Part shown: piece by piece, positions 7,969 to 22,490 of the stretch | Layout of the letters: each line of letters begins with the position of its first letter | How positions within the stretch are numbered: the first letter of the stretch is position 1 | From: Streptomyces fulvoviolaceus | Lineage (GTDB): Bacteria; Actinomycetota; Actinomycetes; Streptomycetales; Streptomycetaceae | DNA length: 64,000 nucleotides | NCBI RefSeq assembly: GCF_000718165.1 | Contig: NZ_JOEY01000048.1 | Coordinates: forward strand, 79,004 to 143,003 | Reading direction: 5' to 3' | Notes under the pieces: generated by a model | What the model saw: the letters and a program-made list of their open reading frames with translations, nothing else | What the model was told of the DNA's origin: nothing | Database searches by the model: none | Made by a program: the position numbers and the translations under genes

Positions 7969-9471
7969 ATGCGCAACGAGGGACTGGGGTCGTGGCCCGC
8001 ACGCCGGGCCCGCAAGACCCCGCACCGCACCGCCCTGGTCCACGGCGAGCAGTCGACCGACTACGGCACCCTGCACACCCGCACCACCCGCCTCGCCCAC
8101 GCCCTGCGCGCCCGGGGCATCCGGCGCGGCGACCGCATCGCCTACCTCGGCCCGAACCACCCCTCCTACCTGGAGACACTGTTCGCGGCGGGCGTCCTCG
8201 GCGCGGTCTTCGTCCCGCTCAACACCCGGCTCGCCGGGCCCGAGGTCGCGTACCAGCTGGCCGACTCCGGCGCCAAGGCGCTCGTCTACGGCCCGTCGTT
8301 CCAGGGGCTGGTCGCGGGGCTGCCGGGCAGCACCGACGTCCGTACGTACGTCGAGGTCGGCGCCGAGTACGAGGAGGCGCTGGCGCAGGCCGGGACCGAC
8401 CCCATCGACGAGCCGGTCGCTCCCGACGACACCTGCATCATCATGTACACCTCGGGCACGACGGGCCGCCCCAAGGGCGCGATGCTCACCCACGGCAACC
8501 TGACCTGGAACGCGATCAACGTCCTCGTCGACACCGACCTGATCGCCGACGAACGCGCCCTGGTATCCGCCCCGTTGTTCCACACGGCAGGGCTGAACAT
8601 GCTCACCCTGCCGGTCCTGCTCAAGGGCGGCACCTGCGTCCTGGTCGAGGCCTTCGACCCGAGCGCGACCTTCGACCTGATCGAACGGCACCGGATCACC
8701 TTCATGTTCGGGGTGCCGACGATGTTCGAGCAGGTGGCCCGGCATCCGCGCTGGGCCGACGCGGACCTGTCCTCGCTGCGCATCCTCACCTGCGGCGGCT
8801 CCCCGGTGTCGACACCGCTGATCGCCGCCTACCAGGAGCGGGGCCTCACCTTCCTCCAGGGCTACGGCATGACGGAGGCGTCCCCCGGCACGCTGTTCCT
8901 GGACGCGGAACACGCGGTCAGCAAGGCGGGCTCGGCGGGCGTGCCGCACTTCTTCAGCGACGTACGTGTCGTACGGCCGGACTTCGCGCCGGTCGACATC
9001 GGCGAGACCGGCGAGGTCGTGGTCCGTGGGCCGCACGTCATGCCCGGCTACTGGGGACTGCCCGAGGAGACGGCCGCCTCCTTCGCCGACGGCTGGTTCC
9101 GCAGCGGGGACGCGGCCCGCGTCGACGAGGACGGGTACGTCCACATCGTCGACCGCATCAAGGACATGATCATCTCCGGGGGCGAGAACATCTACCCCGC
9201 CGAGATCGAGGACCTGCTCCTCGGCCACCCGGACATCGTCGAGTGCGCGGTCATCGGCGTGCCCGACGACAAGTGGGGCGAGGTGCCGCGCGCGGTCGTC
9301 GTGCCCCGCGAGGGGGCCTCGCTGGACCCCGACGAGGTGCTGGCCTCCCTGTCCGGACAGCTCGCCAAGTACAAGATCCCCAAGTCGGTGGTGGTCGCGG
9401 ACGAACTCCCGCGCACCGCCTCCGGAAAGCTCCTCAAGGCCCGGGTGCGCAAGCGCTTCGGAAGCCACTGA
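7969..9471 (+). CDS. AMP-forming acyl-CoA synthetase
   Basis: A 500-residue ANL-superfamily ligase that activates a carboxylic acid to its CoA thioester through an acyl-adenylate. The P-loop is YTSGTTGRPKGAMLTHGN (from about 160), A5 is GYGMTEASP, and A7/A8 are DGWFRSGDAAR with IKDMIISGGENIYPAEIE. The invariant lysine lies in LPRTASGKLLKARV near the end. Length and motifs fit medium-chain, long-chain or aromatic acid ligases; substrate preference is not evident. Its position between hydrolase and hydratase suggests it feeds a beta-oxidation-like sequence. Confidence 0.92.
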   Translation: MRNEGLGSWPARRARKTPHRTALVHGEQSTDYGTLHTRTTRLAHALRARGIRRGDRIAYLGPNHPSYLETLFAAGVLGAVFVPLNTRLAGPEVAYQLADSGAKALVYGPSFQGLVAGLPGSTDVRTYVEVGAEYEEALAQAGTDPIDEPVAPDDTCIIMYTSGTTGRPKGAMLTHGNLTWNAINVLVDTDLIADERALVSAPLFHTAGLNMLTLPVLLKGGTCVLVEAFDPSATFDLIERHRITFMFGVPTMFEQVARHPRWADADLSSLRILTCGGSPVSTPLIAAYQERGLTFLQGYGMTEASPGTLFLDAEHAVSKAGSAGVPHFFSDVRVVRPDFAPVDIGETGEVVVRGPHVMPGYWGLPEETAASFADGWFRSGDAARVDEDGYVHIVDRIKDMIISGGENIYPAEIEDLLLGHPDIVECAVIGVPDDKWGEVPRAVVVPREGASLDPDEVLASLSGQLAKYKIPKSVVVADELPRTASGKLLKARVRKRFGSH

Positions 9472-9504
9472 CGTCCTTTGACTCCCTTAAGGAAAAGGTT
9501 ACTC

Positions 9505-9960
9505 ATGAGCATCACCGTCAACGGCCTCGACGAACTGAAGAAGCTCGCGGGCAGCGACCTCGGCACCAGTGAGTGGATCGAGATCACGCAGGAGCGCATC
9601 AACACCTTCGCCGACGCGACCGGCGACCACCAGTGGATCCACGTGGACCCCGAGAAGGCCGCGGAAGGCCCCTTCGGCGCCCCGATAGCCCACGGTTACC
9701 TGACGCTCTCCCTCTTCATCCCGCTGTTCACCGAGCTGCTGGACGTCCAGGGCGTCACGACGAAGGTCAACTACGGCCTGAACAAGGTGCGTTTCCCCTC
9801 CCCGGTGAAGGTCGGCTCGCGCATCCGACTGGTCGGGAAGCTCGCCGATGTCGAGGAGGTGCCGGGCGGCGTGCAGATCACCGTCGACGGCACGATCGAG
9901 ATCGAGGGCGCCCCGAAGCCGGCGGCGGTGCTGCAGAGTCTGTCGCGGTTCTACGCGTAA
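9505..9960 (+). CDS. MaoC-family (R)-specific enoyl-CoA hydratase
   Basis: A 151-residue single hot-dog domain protein. The hydratase 2 motif is GDHQWIHVDPEKAAEGPFGAPIAHG, with the catalytic Asp and His in their usual spacing (D..H). It should add water to a trans-2-enoyl-CoA, giving the 3-hydroxyacyl-CoA that the operon's SDR could oxidise. Start ATG at 9505 follows AAGGAAAAGG. The frame is open 9 codons further up but without support. It is the last gene of the operon; dispersed-repeat copy 2 lies downstream. Confidence 0.92.
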   Translation: MSITVNGLDELKKLAGSDLGTSEWIEITQERINTFADATGDHQWIHVDPEKAAEGPFGAPIAHGYLTLSLFIPLFTELLDVQGVTTKVNYGLNKVRFPSPVKVGSRIRLVGKLADVEEVPGGVQITVDGTIEIEGAPKPAAVLQSLSRFYA

Positions 9961-10013
9961 GCGCTCCGCTGGAGGTGCCGCGATGTGCCGTCGTTCGTCT
10001 GCGGCTGCATCGT

Positions 10014-10075
10014 GGCTGGTCGCACCCCGCGGCGGAGCCGCATATCGATGCAGCCCCGCGCCCCTTTGGGGCGCT
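10014..10075. repeat. Dispersed Streptomyces intergenic repeat, copy 2
   Basis: GGCTGGTCGC, GCGGCGGAGCCGCAT, TCGATGCAGCCCC and a GCGCCCC(TTT)GGGGCGC hairpin, matching copy 1 at 749-811. It fills the gap between the convergent MaoC gene and the secreted-protein gene ending at 10078. The hairpin end is likely the shared terminator. Confidence 0.75.
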
Positions 10076-10077
10076 GC

Positions 10078-10923
10078 CTAGCCCTGCCGGTACGAGTACA
10101 CCGCCGTCGACAGCGCGCACGCTCCGGGCGGGATCATCTCCGCCCGGAGCGTTCCACTGTTGACGTCGTAGTCGACACCCTCCGACTCGAAGGTGCCGTC
10201 CGTGCAGATGCTGCGCTGCGGCAGCGCGAACAGGCTCTTCACCGCCCCGGTGATCGGCTGACCGTCCAACTTGTGGGGCAGGTCGACCTGGAGGAGCGGC
10301 CGGATCTCCGGGAACAGCGTGCCGGTCGCGTCGTTCGAGGCGCACACCAGCCGGGTGTCGGTGACGAAGTCGCAGCCCTGGATGTCGCGCACCGGCTTGT
10401 CCAGGGTGATCTGCCAGGCCTCCTTCAGGGCCCCGCCGGCCGGGGGCGTGGACGGGTTCAACAACGGCGCGGGAAAGACCTGGAGCCTGGTCTGGTCGCC
10501 CCACTCGCCCGACACCAGCCACTGCCCGTCGGGCGAGACGGCGGCGAAGGAGTTGTTCACCTTCTCGCCCGGGTTGAGCTGATGGACGTACTCGTACCGC
10601 TTCCCGGCCGGCGTGGTGACCGCGAACATCTTCGACGTGCCCGTGTCGGCGCCCTGGTAGGCGTCGAACACGTACCCGCGCGCGATGTCCGGGTCACCGA
10701 CGTGGTTCCAGCCCTTGAGCCTGAGATCCAGCGGGATGTCGGTGAGACCTCGGTACAGCAGCGAACCGTTAGCCCGGCTGGCGAGCCCCTGCCCGCCGCC
10801 GAGCGTGTCGGTGTACGCCGTATCGGTCTCCACCCAGTGCGGTTCGCCGGACGCGAAGGCGCTCGGAGCGCTCAGCGTCAGGGCCGCCGATAAGGACGCG
10901 AGAGCAACAAGCTGACGCTTCAT
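10078..10923 (-). CDS. Secreted protein of unknown function
   Basis: A 281-residue exported protein. The first 28 residues form a Sec signal peptide (MKRQLVALASLSAALTLS, cleavage near SAFA-SG). The mature part is beta-rich with repeats like SPDGQWLVSGEWGDQTRLQVF, which suggests a propeller-like or WD-type fold. I do not recognise a named family. Its ATG overlaps the TGA of the PHP gene as TGATG, so it is made together with that enzyme and probably acts with it outside the cell. Four cysteines in the C-terminal half could form two disulfides. Confidence 0.75.
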   Translation of the reverse strand: MKRQLVALASLSAALTLSAPSAFASGEPHWVETDTAYTDTLGGGQGLASRANGSLLYRGLTDIPLDLRLKGWNHVGDPDIARGYVFDAYQGADTGTSKMFAVTTPAGKRYEYVHQLNPGEKVNNSFAAVSPDGQWLVSGEWGDQTRLQVFPAPLLNPSTPPAGGALKEAWQITLDKPVRDIQGCDFVTDTRLVCASNDATGTLFPEIRPLLQVDLPHKLDGQPITGAVKSLFALPQRSICTDGTFESEGVDYDVNSGTLRAEMIPPGACALSTAVYSYRQG

Positions 10924-12596
10924 CAGGCACCTGCCACGTCGACGAACACGGGGTTCGAATAGAACCACGTATCCGCCCACGGGTCACCGTTTCCGGGCTC
11001 GTGCGCGATCGGCCCGTTCGGGTCGACCGAGGCGCCGAGGTAGCCCGCACCATGACGGTTGCCGTCGCTGCCGCGCAGCCGGACGTAGAAGGACTCGTCC
11101 CCGGCGGTCAGCGGGATGCGCAGGGTGTACGTCCCCTTCCGGCCGGACACGTCCTTCGTCTGTACGACCTTGGTGTCGGGCGCCTTCCAGGTGTCCCGGT
11201 CGGTCACCGGACCGCGCACCGCGCCCCGGATCACGTCGACGTGCGCCAACTCCGGGAGGATTCCCTGGGCGTTGGGCCGGGATGCCGTCGTCACGGTGAC
11301 CTCCAGGGTGAGCTTGTCGCCCTTGCGGACCCGCAGCCGGCCGCCCAGGGTGACACCGCGGCTGTAGTCGCGCTCGCGCTTCAGCCGCACGTCCAGCCCG
11401 TCGAGCAGGTGCCCGTGGTCCAGCCAGACACGGCCCGCGCGCAGGCCCGCCATCACCGCGCGGTAGCCGTAGCGGGTGACGCCGACGTGGGTGCGGCTGA
11501 ACTCGCCGGGCCAGAAGTCGCTGCCCGCCTGCGGGGTGTCGGTGTTCACCGGGTCGGGCAGCCGGCCGGTGTTGTCGAAGTTCTGCCCGGCGGCCCAGTC
11601 GCCGTTCTTCCAGGTGTCGAAGACGGTCCGGTGGTTGTCGGAGTTGGTGGTGATCGAGAACAGCCGGCCCTCGGCCAGCATCGAGTCCCACAGGCCGCCG
11701 ACGGTCGCGGTCGCCCAGTCGAAGCCGCCGTACGTCAGATACGCGTCCGCCGGATAGCCCGACCAGGACTGCGCCGACGGCTTGTTCTCGTACTCGCCGC
11801 GGATCGAGGTCGTGCCGCGCCAGCCGGGGATTGCCGCGCCCTGGGCGCCGGGCGCGCCCTCCATGCCGATCATGATCTCGGGGGCCGCGTCCCGCCAGCC
11901 CCGCATCTCGTGCGGGGAGTCGATGCCGAGGCGCAGCGGGTGGTTGGCGAGGACGAGGACGTCGTCGACGTAGCCGGTGCGGCGCTGCTCGGCGAGCCAC
12001 TGGATGGCCTTGACGGCGTGCGCCTCGTTGCGGGCGGTGTCGGTCGCGCCCGCGGAGCCCTCGGTGTAGCCCAGGAGCTTGCCGTCGTAGGCGAGCTCGA
12101 ACTGCGTGAGCAGGTCGACCTCGTGGGGGCCGGGGGCGGCGAACACCGTGCAGTGCTCGGCGGCCGGGATGTACCACTCCAGGCCCTGGAAGATCAGCTG
12201 ACGCGGGTTCTCGGCGCGCGCCTTGAGGATCTCCTTGTGCTCCATCGCGGCGCCGTAGTAGGCGTGCCCGAAGTTGGAGTGCTCGTTGAACACCATCCAG
12301 TCCAGGCCGTACTTGGCGGCCGCCTGGGCCTGCTGGGAGAACGTGTACTTCGCGTCGTGGCTGTAGACGGAGTGCACGTGGTGGTCGCCGACGAGGTAGG
12401 CGAGGCGCGGGTCGTCGCCGCCGAAGCCGGTGTTCTCGGTGGCGGCGAACGCGGGCGCCGCGGCCGACCCGAGGGCGAACGCGGCGCCGAACAGCCCTGC
12501 GCGGCGCATGAGTTGGCGACGAGAGACGCCCTGGGCGTCGAGCTCGGCGGGGGAGACGGACGGGTCGGCCCAGACGGGCAGCTGCTGCTCGGTCAT
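10923..12596 (-). CDS. Tat-exported PHP-domain phosphoesterase (CehA/McbA-like)
   Basis: A 557-residue exported hydrolase. It begins with a twin-arginine signal (SRRQLMRRAGLFGAAFALG, cleavage near AFA-AT at about residue 51). The PHP metal centre starts with GDHHVHSVYSHD, followed by FNEHSNFGH, LANHPLRLG and NSDNHR. The last 150 residues form a beta-rich domain. The closest named relatives are CehA/McbA-type hydrolases of the PHP superfamily, which act on phosphate, carbamate or other esters. It lies between the phosphoesterase-LamG gene and the secreted protein, both exported, so all three probably process the same extracellular substrate. Confidence 0.87.
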   Translation of the reverse strand: MTEQQLPVWADPSVSPAELDAQGVSRRQLMRRAGLFGAAFALGSAAAPAFAATENTGFGGDDPRLAYLVGDHHVHSVYSHDAKYTFSQQAQAAAKYGLDWMVFNEHSNFGHAYYGAAMEHKEILKARAENPRQLIFQGLEWYIPAAEHCTVFAAPGPHEVDLLTQFELAYDGKLLGYTEGSAGATDTARNEAHAVKAIQWLAEQRRTGYVDDVLVLANHPLRLGIDSPHEMRGWRDAAPEIMIGMEGAPGAQGAAIPGWRGTTSIRGEYENKPSAQSWSGYPADAYLTYGGFDWATATVGGLWDSMLAEGRLFSITTNSDNHRTVFDTWKNGDWAAGQNFDNTGRLPDPVNTDTPQAGSDFWPGEFSRTHVGVTRYGYRAVMAGLRAGRVWLDHGHLLDGLDVRLKRERDYSRGVTLGGRLRVRKGDKLTLEVTVTTASRPNAQGILPELAHVDVIRGAVRGPVTDRDTWKAPDTKVVQTKDVSGRKGTYTLRIPLTAGDESFYVRLRGSDGNRHGAGYLGASVDPNGPIAHEPGNGDPWADTWFYSNPVFVDVAGA

Positions 12597-12623
12597 GATC
12601 TTTTCAAGTCCTCTTGGAGGGCG

Positions 12624-14462
12624 TCAGTGGGTCATGAACGACGTGACAGGCAGCGCCCGTCCGACAATGCGGACGTCGCCGAGACGGCCGTAGAGGATCT
12701 GGTCGATCTTCCCGCCGTACTCGTAGCCGCCCAGCAGCCACGGCAGCCCGACGGAGGTGATCCCGATGGCGGCGGCCGTCGGGTTGCGGACGACCGGGCA
12801 GCCCTGGACATACAGCGTCGTGTGCTTGCCGTCGTTGACGATCGCGAGGTGCCACCAGGTCTCCAGCGGGGTCTCCTGGCCCCAGTTGGTGGCGATGCCC
12901 TCCTGGTTGAGCGGGCGCATGGCCCACTGCGGTTCGCGGTCGTTCGACAGGGAGAGGGTGGCGAGCGGCTCGTCGGGGTCGTCGCCGGTCTTGCCGGCGG
13001 CCCCACCCGTGCCGGTACGGCTGACGATGCCGGACCAGGCGTTGTGGTCGGGGTCCCAGTCGGCGGGGAGACGGTAGAAGGCCTCGATGGTGTAACCGGC
13101 CTTGAACTTCGCCGAGTTGAGAGGCGCACCGTCGATCGTGCGCAGGTACGCGCCCTTCAGCGGGGACTTGTAGCCCTGGAACTCCAGGCTGCCGTGGCCG
13201 GGTTGGTCGGGGTGGTGGTCGGACGACCAGGTCAGCTTGCCGTCGCCGACCGTGACGACGGTGAGGTCGTTGCCCCGTCCGGAGAGGTCACGGATGGTGC
13301 CGGACACGGCCGAGTCGAAGCGCCAGTACGCCGCCGTGCCCGGGATCACGACCTTCGAAGCGGGCCGCGCGGCGCGGGCGGGCACCGGATCGAAGCCGGC
13401 GAAACGCTCCTCGAAATCGATCGGCACCGAGAACCGGTCGGCGTCGCCGCTGAGTTCGATCTCCTGCCGCTCCAGCTCGTTGAGCCCCTTCGCGGCCCGG
13501 CCCAGGATCCAGGGGGAGACCGTTTCCACGTCGATCACGCCGCGGTCGAGGTCGAAGCGGTACAGGCGGATCATGGCGGCGCCGCCGAAGTACCGGTTCT
13601 GATAGTTCGTCAGGTGCAGGTGTACGTCGTTGCCCGCCGCGTTCTTGCGCGTTGCCCGACCCGCGGGCCAGTAGTGCCCGTTGAGCGTGAGGAAGATCTG
13701 GTCGTGGTCCTCGATCAACTGGTCCCACAGCTGCTGCCCGTACGTCGACAGGGTGTCGTCCTCGACGACCAGCTCGTGGGTGGTGAGGACGACGGGCGTG
13801 GTCGGATGCGCGGCCAGGACCTCCTTCGCCCAGGCGTACCCCTTCGCGGACAGCCGCCAGTCCAGCGCGAGCACCATCCACTCCCGGCCGGCGGCCTTGA
13901 AGAGGTGGAAGGTGTTGTAGCCGTCCGGGGAGGCCCCGCCGAAGGACGACTTGCCCTTGAACCGGTCCGGTCCGAAGGCGTCCAGGTACGTCGTCGCACC
14001 GCGCTGGTCGTCCGTCGACGACTTCACGTCGTGGTTGCCGGCCAGGACGCTGTAGCCGACGCCCCGCCGGTCCAGCAGCTTGAACGCCTCGCCGATCGCG
14101 GCGAATTCGGCCGCCGCGCCGTTCTGGGTGAGGTCGCCGAGGTGCGACAGGAAGACGATGTTCTCTGCGGTGTCGTCGCCCCCTTCCAGCAGATAGCGCA
14201 GGGACGCCTCGACCGGTGCCTTGTCGATGCTCGGCCCGTCGAAGAGGTACTGCGTGTCGGGCATCACCGCGAGCGTGAAGCGGCGGCTGTAGGCGTCGGG
14301 CCGCCATCCGCTCGTGCTCGCGGGGGCCGCCTCGGCGACGGCCGGCAATGCGACCCCGGCGGTGGCGGCGGCGCCGAGGAGCGCGGTGGCCCTGAGGAAA
14401 CTGCGTCGTCCGGCACCGGCCTGCGCGGCCTCGCCCTGATGGTGGTCATGCGAAGTACACAC
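12624..14462 (-). CDS. Tat-exported metallophosphoesterase with LamG domain
   Basis: A 612-residue two-domain exported enzyme. A Tat signal (GRRSFLRATALLG) is followed by a calcineurin-type phosphoesterase domain (about 50-340) with MPDTQY, LSHLGDLTQNG, LAGNHD, THELV and NGHYW. The region from about 380 to 605 is a concanavalin A-like/LamG domain (AYWRFD, LEFQGYKSPLKGAYL, WWHLAIVNDGKH), which commonly binds glycans. It probably hydrolyses a phosphate mono- or diester on a glycan or cell-surface polymer. GTG at 14462 has GGAG upstream. It sits 36 bases after the GH2 gene on the same strand and 27 bases before the PHP gene. Confidence 0.88.
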   Translation of the reverse strand: MCTSHDHHQGEAAQAGAGRRSFLRATALLGAAATAGVALPAVAEAAPASTSGWRPDAYSRRFTLAVMPDTQYLFDGPSIDKAPVEASLRYLLEGGDDTAENIVFLSHLGDLTQNGAAAEFAAIGEAFKLLDRRGVGYSVLAGNHDVKSSTDDQRGATTYLDAFGPDRFKGKSSFGGASPDGYNTFHLFKAAGREWMVLALDWRLSAKGYAWAKEVLAAHPTTPVVLTTHELVVEDDTLSTYGQQLWDQLIEDHDQIFLTLNGHYWPAGRATRKNAAGNDVHLHLTNYQNRYFGGAAMIRLYRFDLDRGVIDVETVSPWILGRAAKGLNELERQEIELSGDADRFSVPIDFEERFAGFDPVPARAARPASKVVIPGTAAYWRFDSAVSGTIRDLSGRGNDLTVVTVGDGKLTWSSDHHPDQPGHGSLEFQGYKSPLKGAYLRTIDGAPLNSAKFKAGYTIEAFYRLPADWDPDHNAWSGIVSRTGTGGAAGKTGDDPDEPLATLSLSNDREPQWAMRPLNQEGIATNWGQETPLETWWHLAIVNDGKHTTLYVQGCPVVRNPTAAAIGITSVGLPWLLGGYEYGGKIDQILYGRLGDVRIVGRALPVTSFMTH

Positions 14463-14498
14463 GTGTGCTCCGTGAGAGGTGGTGAAGCCGGGAGAAAC

Positions 14499-20556
<6,058 letters not shown>

Positions 20557-20574
20557 GCTGTTTCTTTGGGGGGA

Positions 20575-21600
20575 TCAGTGCTGCCGTGCGGGGGGTGTCA
20601 CGGGTGCGTACTGCACGGGAGGCCCGGGATCCGCGGGGATCCGGTCCGCCAGGAAGCCGTACGCCTTCTTGAGCTCGGGGTCGGTCAGCGCGCGCCACCA
20701 GCGGTCGACGCCGTACCAGCCGGGGGCCGCCAGGGCCCCGCCGGGATGCCGGACGGACAGTCCGGCGGACAGGACCGCGAACCGCAGGCGTTCCGCCAGC
20801 GGCCAGCCGCCGAGGGAGGCCGCGACGAAGCTCGCGCCGAAGACGTCACCGGCGCCCGTCGCGTCCAGGACGTCGACGGCCAGGGCCGGGACGTCCGCGT
20901 ACTCGCCGGTCGTCTGGTCGACGGCGAGCGCGCCGTCCCCGCCCCGCGTGACCACGGCGACGGGCACCAGCTCGGAGAGCGTGCCGAGCGCCGCCACCGC
21001 GCTGTCGGTGCGGGTGTAGGCCATCGCCTCGGTCTCGTTGGGGAGGAAGGCGTGGCACAGGGAGAGCTGGTCCAGGAGGTCGGTCGACCACTCCTGGGTG
21101 GGGTCCCAGCCGACGTCGGCGTAGATCTGGGTGCCGTTCGCGGCGGCCTTGGCGAGCCAGGCACGCGGTTCGGCCTCGATGTGCACGAGGGCCGTGCGCG
21201 CCTCGGGCGGGTCGCCCATCAGCGCGTCCTGCGAGTACGGCGGCTCCTGGCCGTGGGTGACCAGGGCCCGGTCGGAACCGTGGGCGATCGAGACGGTGAC
21301 GGGGGTGGGCCAGCCGTCCGCGGTGCGGGAGAGCGAGAGGTCGACGCCTTCCTGGTCGTCCAGGACGTCACGGCAGTACTCGCCGTAGAAGTCGTCGCCG
21401 AAGACCGTGGCCAGGGAGGTCCTGAGGCCGAAGCGGGAAGCGGCCACCGCGAGGTTGGCGATGCCGCCGGGGCCGCAGCCCATGCCGGCCGTCCAGATCT
21501 CCTCGCCCGGCGTCGGCGGCCTGCCCAGACCCGTGAGGACGAGGTCGTAGAAGAGCAGCCCGGTCAGCAGCACATCAGGCCGATCGTCGTCCACGCGCAC
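20575..21600 (-). CDS. PfkB-family carbohydrate kinase
   Basis: A 341-residue ribokinase-fold sugar kinase. The first PfkB signature is around CGPGGIANLAVAASRFG and the second is DATGAGDVFGASF, which holds the catalytic Asp and anion hole. It likely phosphorylates a sugar released by the locus's glycosidases. It is the first gene of the leftward unit, 18 bases before the binding-protein gene. Two GTG starts are possible: 21600, with GAGAGG only 2 bases away, and 21594, with better spacing of 8. The specific sugar is unknown. Confidence 0.9.
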   Translation of the reverse strand: MRVDDDRPDVLLTGLLFYDLVLTGLGRPPTPGEEIWTAGMGCGPGGIANLAVAASRFGLRTSLATVFGDDFYGEYCRDVLDDQEGVDLSLSRTADGWPTPVTVSIAHGSDRALVTHGQEPPYSQDALMGDPPEARTALVHIEAEPRAWLAKAAANGTQIYADVGWDPTQEWSTDLLDQLSLCHAFLPNETEAMAYTRTDSAVAALGTLSELVPVAVVTRGGDGALAVDQTTGEYADVPALAVDVLDATGAGDVFGASFVAASLGGWPLAERLRFAVLSAGLSVRHPGGALAAPGWYGVDRWWRALTDPELKKAYGFLADRIPADPGPPVQYAPVTPPARQH

Positions 21601-21637
21601 ATCCTCTCGTCAAAAGTCTTCAATTTCGATGACCGGA

Positions 21638-21686
21638 ATCGTGCGCCGCTCAGCGACATTGGTCAATACCTGAGCAGAACTGAGCA
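21638..21686 (-). promoter_or_regulatory. Promoter of PfkB/ABC operon with direct repeat
   Basis: On the minus strand TTGACC (21661-21666) and CACGAT (21638-21643) are spaced by 17 bases, a reasonable promoter for the kinase-transporter-GH2 unit. Just upstream, the direct repeat TGAGCA-gaac-TGAGCA (21671-21686) lies in the gap shared with the divergent DeoR gene and is a candidate DeoR site. Confidence 0.45.
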
Positions 21687-21701
21687 TGGAAATGATTGGC
21701 A

Positions 21702-22490
21702 ATGACGAGTACTGTTCACGTCGTGCTGGCAGAACGACGACACCAACTGATCCTGCGGGCCCTGCGCTCGGGCGGCCCCGCGGCTGTGACCGACCTCTCC
21801 GAGCAGCTCAATGTGAGCCCCGCCACCATCCGGCGTGACCTGGTCAAACTGGAGGAGGACGGGCTGCTCACCCGTGTGCACGGCGGTGCGCGGGCGGAGG
21901 AGGGCGACCAGCCCTTCGCCGAGGTCGCCGAGGTCCGGGTGGCCGAGAAGGACGCGATAGCGGCCCGGGCCGCCGCCCTGGTCCAGGACGGTCAGTCCGT
22001 GCTGCTCGACATCGGCACCACCGCCTACCGGCTGGCCCGCCAGCTGCACGGCCGGCGCCTCACTGTGATCACCAGCAACCTGGTGGTCTACGAGGAGCTC
22101 GCCGACGACGAGGGCATCGAGCTGGTGCTGCTCGGCGGCATGGTCCGCCGCGAGTACCGCTCCCTGGTCGGCTTCCTCACCGAGGACAACCTGCGCCAGC
22201 TGCACGCCGACTGGCTCTTCCTCGGCACCAGTGGAGTGCGCCCGGGCGGGCAGGTGATGGACACGACGGTCGTCGAGGTCCCGGTGAAGCGGGCCATGAT
22301 CAAGGCCGGTGACAAGGTCGTCCTGCTGGCCGACTCGGCGAAGTTCCCGGGTACGGGCATGGCGAAGGTCTGCGGTCCCGAGGACCTGGACGTGGTGGTG
22401 ACGAACGGGCCGGTGAACACCGAGACGCGGGCCTCCCTTCAGGAGGCCGGTGTCGACGTGATCCTGGCAGGAAAGGCTGGACCAGCGTGA
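21702..22490 (+). CDS. DeoR-family sugar-responsive repressor
   Basis: A 262-residue regulator. The N-terminal DeoR HTH is VTDLSEQLNVSPATIRRDLVKLEEDG followed by RVHGGA, and the C-terminal DeoRC sensor domain contains VLLDIGTTAYRLA and LLADSAKF. DeoR proteins of this type bind phosphorylated sugars, which fits the divergent PfkB kinase and the following GH4 gene. Start choice is open: ATG 21702, TTG 21696 or GTG 21723 (giving the common opening MLAERRHQ). No strong ribosome site precedes any of them. It overlaps the GH4 start as GTGA and likely controls both directions. Confidence 0.92.
   Translation: MTSTVHVVLAERRHQLILRALRSGGPAAVTDLSEQLNVSPATIRRDLVKLEEDGLLTRVHGGARAEEGDQPFAEVAEVRVAEKDAIAARAAALVQDGQSVLLDIGTTAYRLARQLHGRRLTVITSNLVVYEELADDEGIELVLLGGMVRREYRSLVGFLTEDNLRQLHADWLFLGTSGVRPGGQVMDTTVVEVPVKRAMIKAGDKVVLLADSAKFPGTGMAKVCGPEDLDVVVTNGPVNTETRASLQEAGVDVILAGKAGPA

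Noticed and set aside
6780..9572. A 930-codon plus-strand frame
   Set aside because: It overlaps the SDR, amidohydrolase and ligase genes in a different frame and its translation is biased and motif-free.
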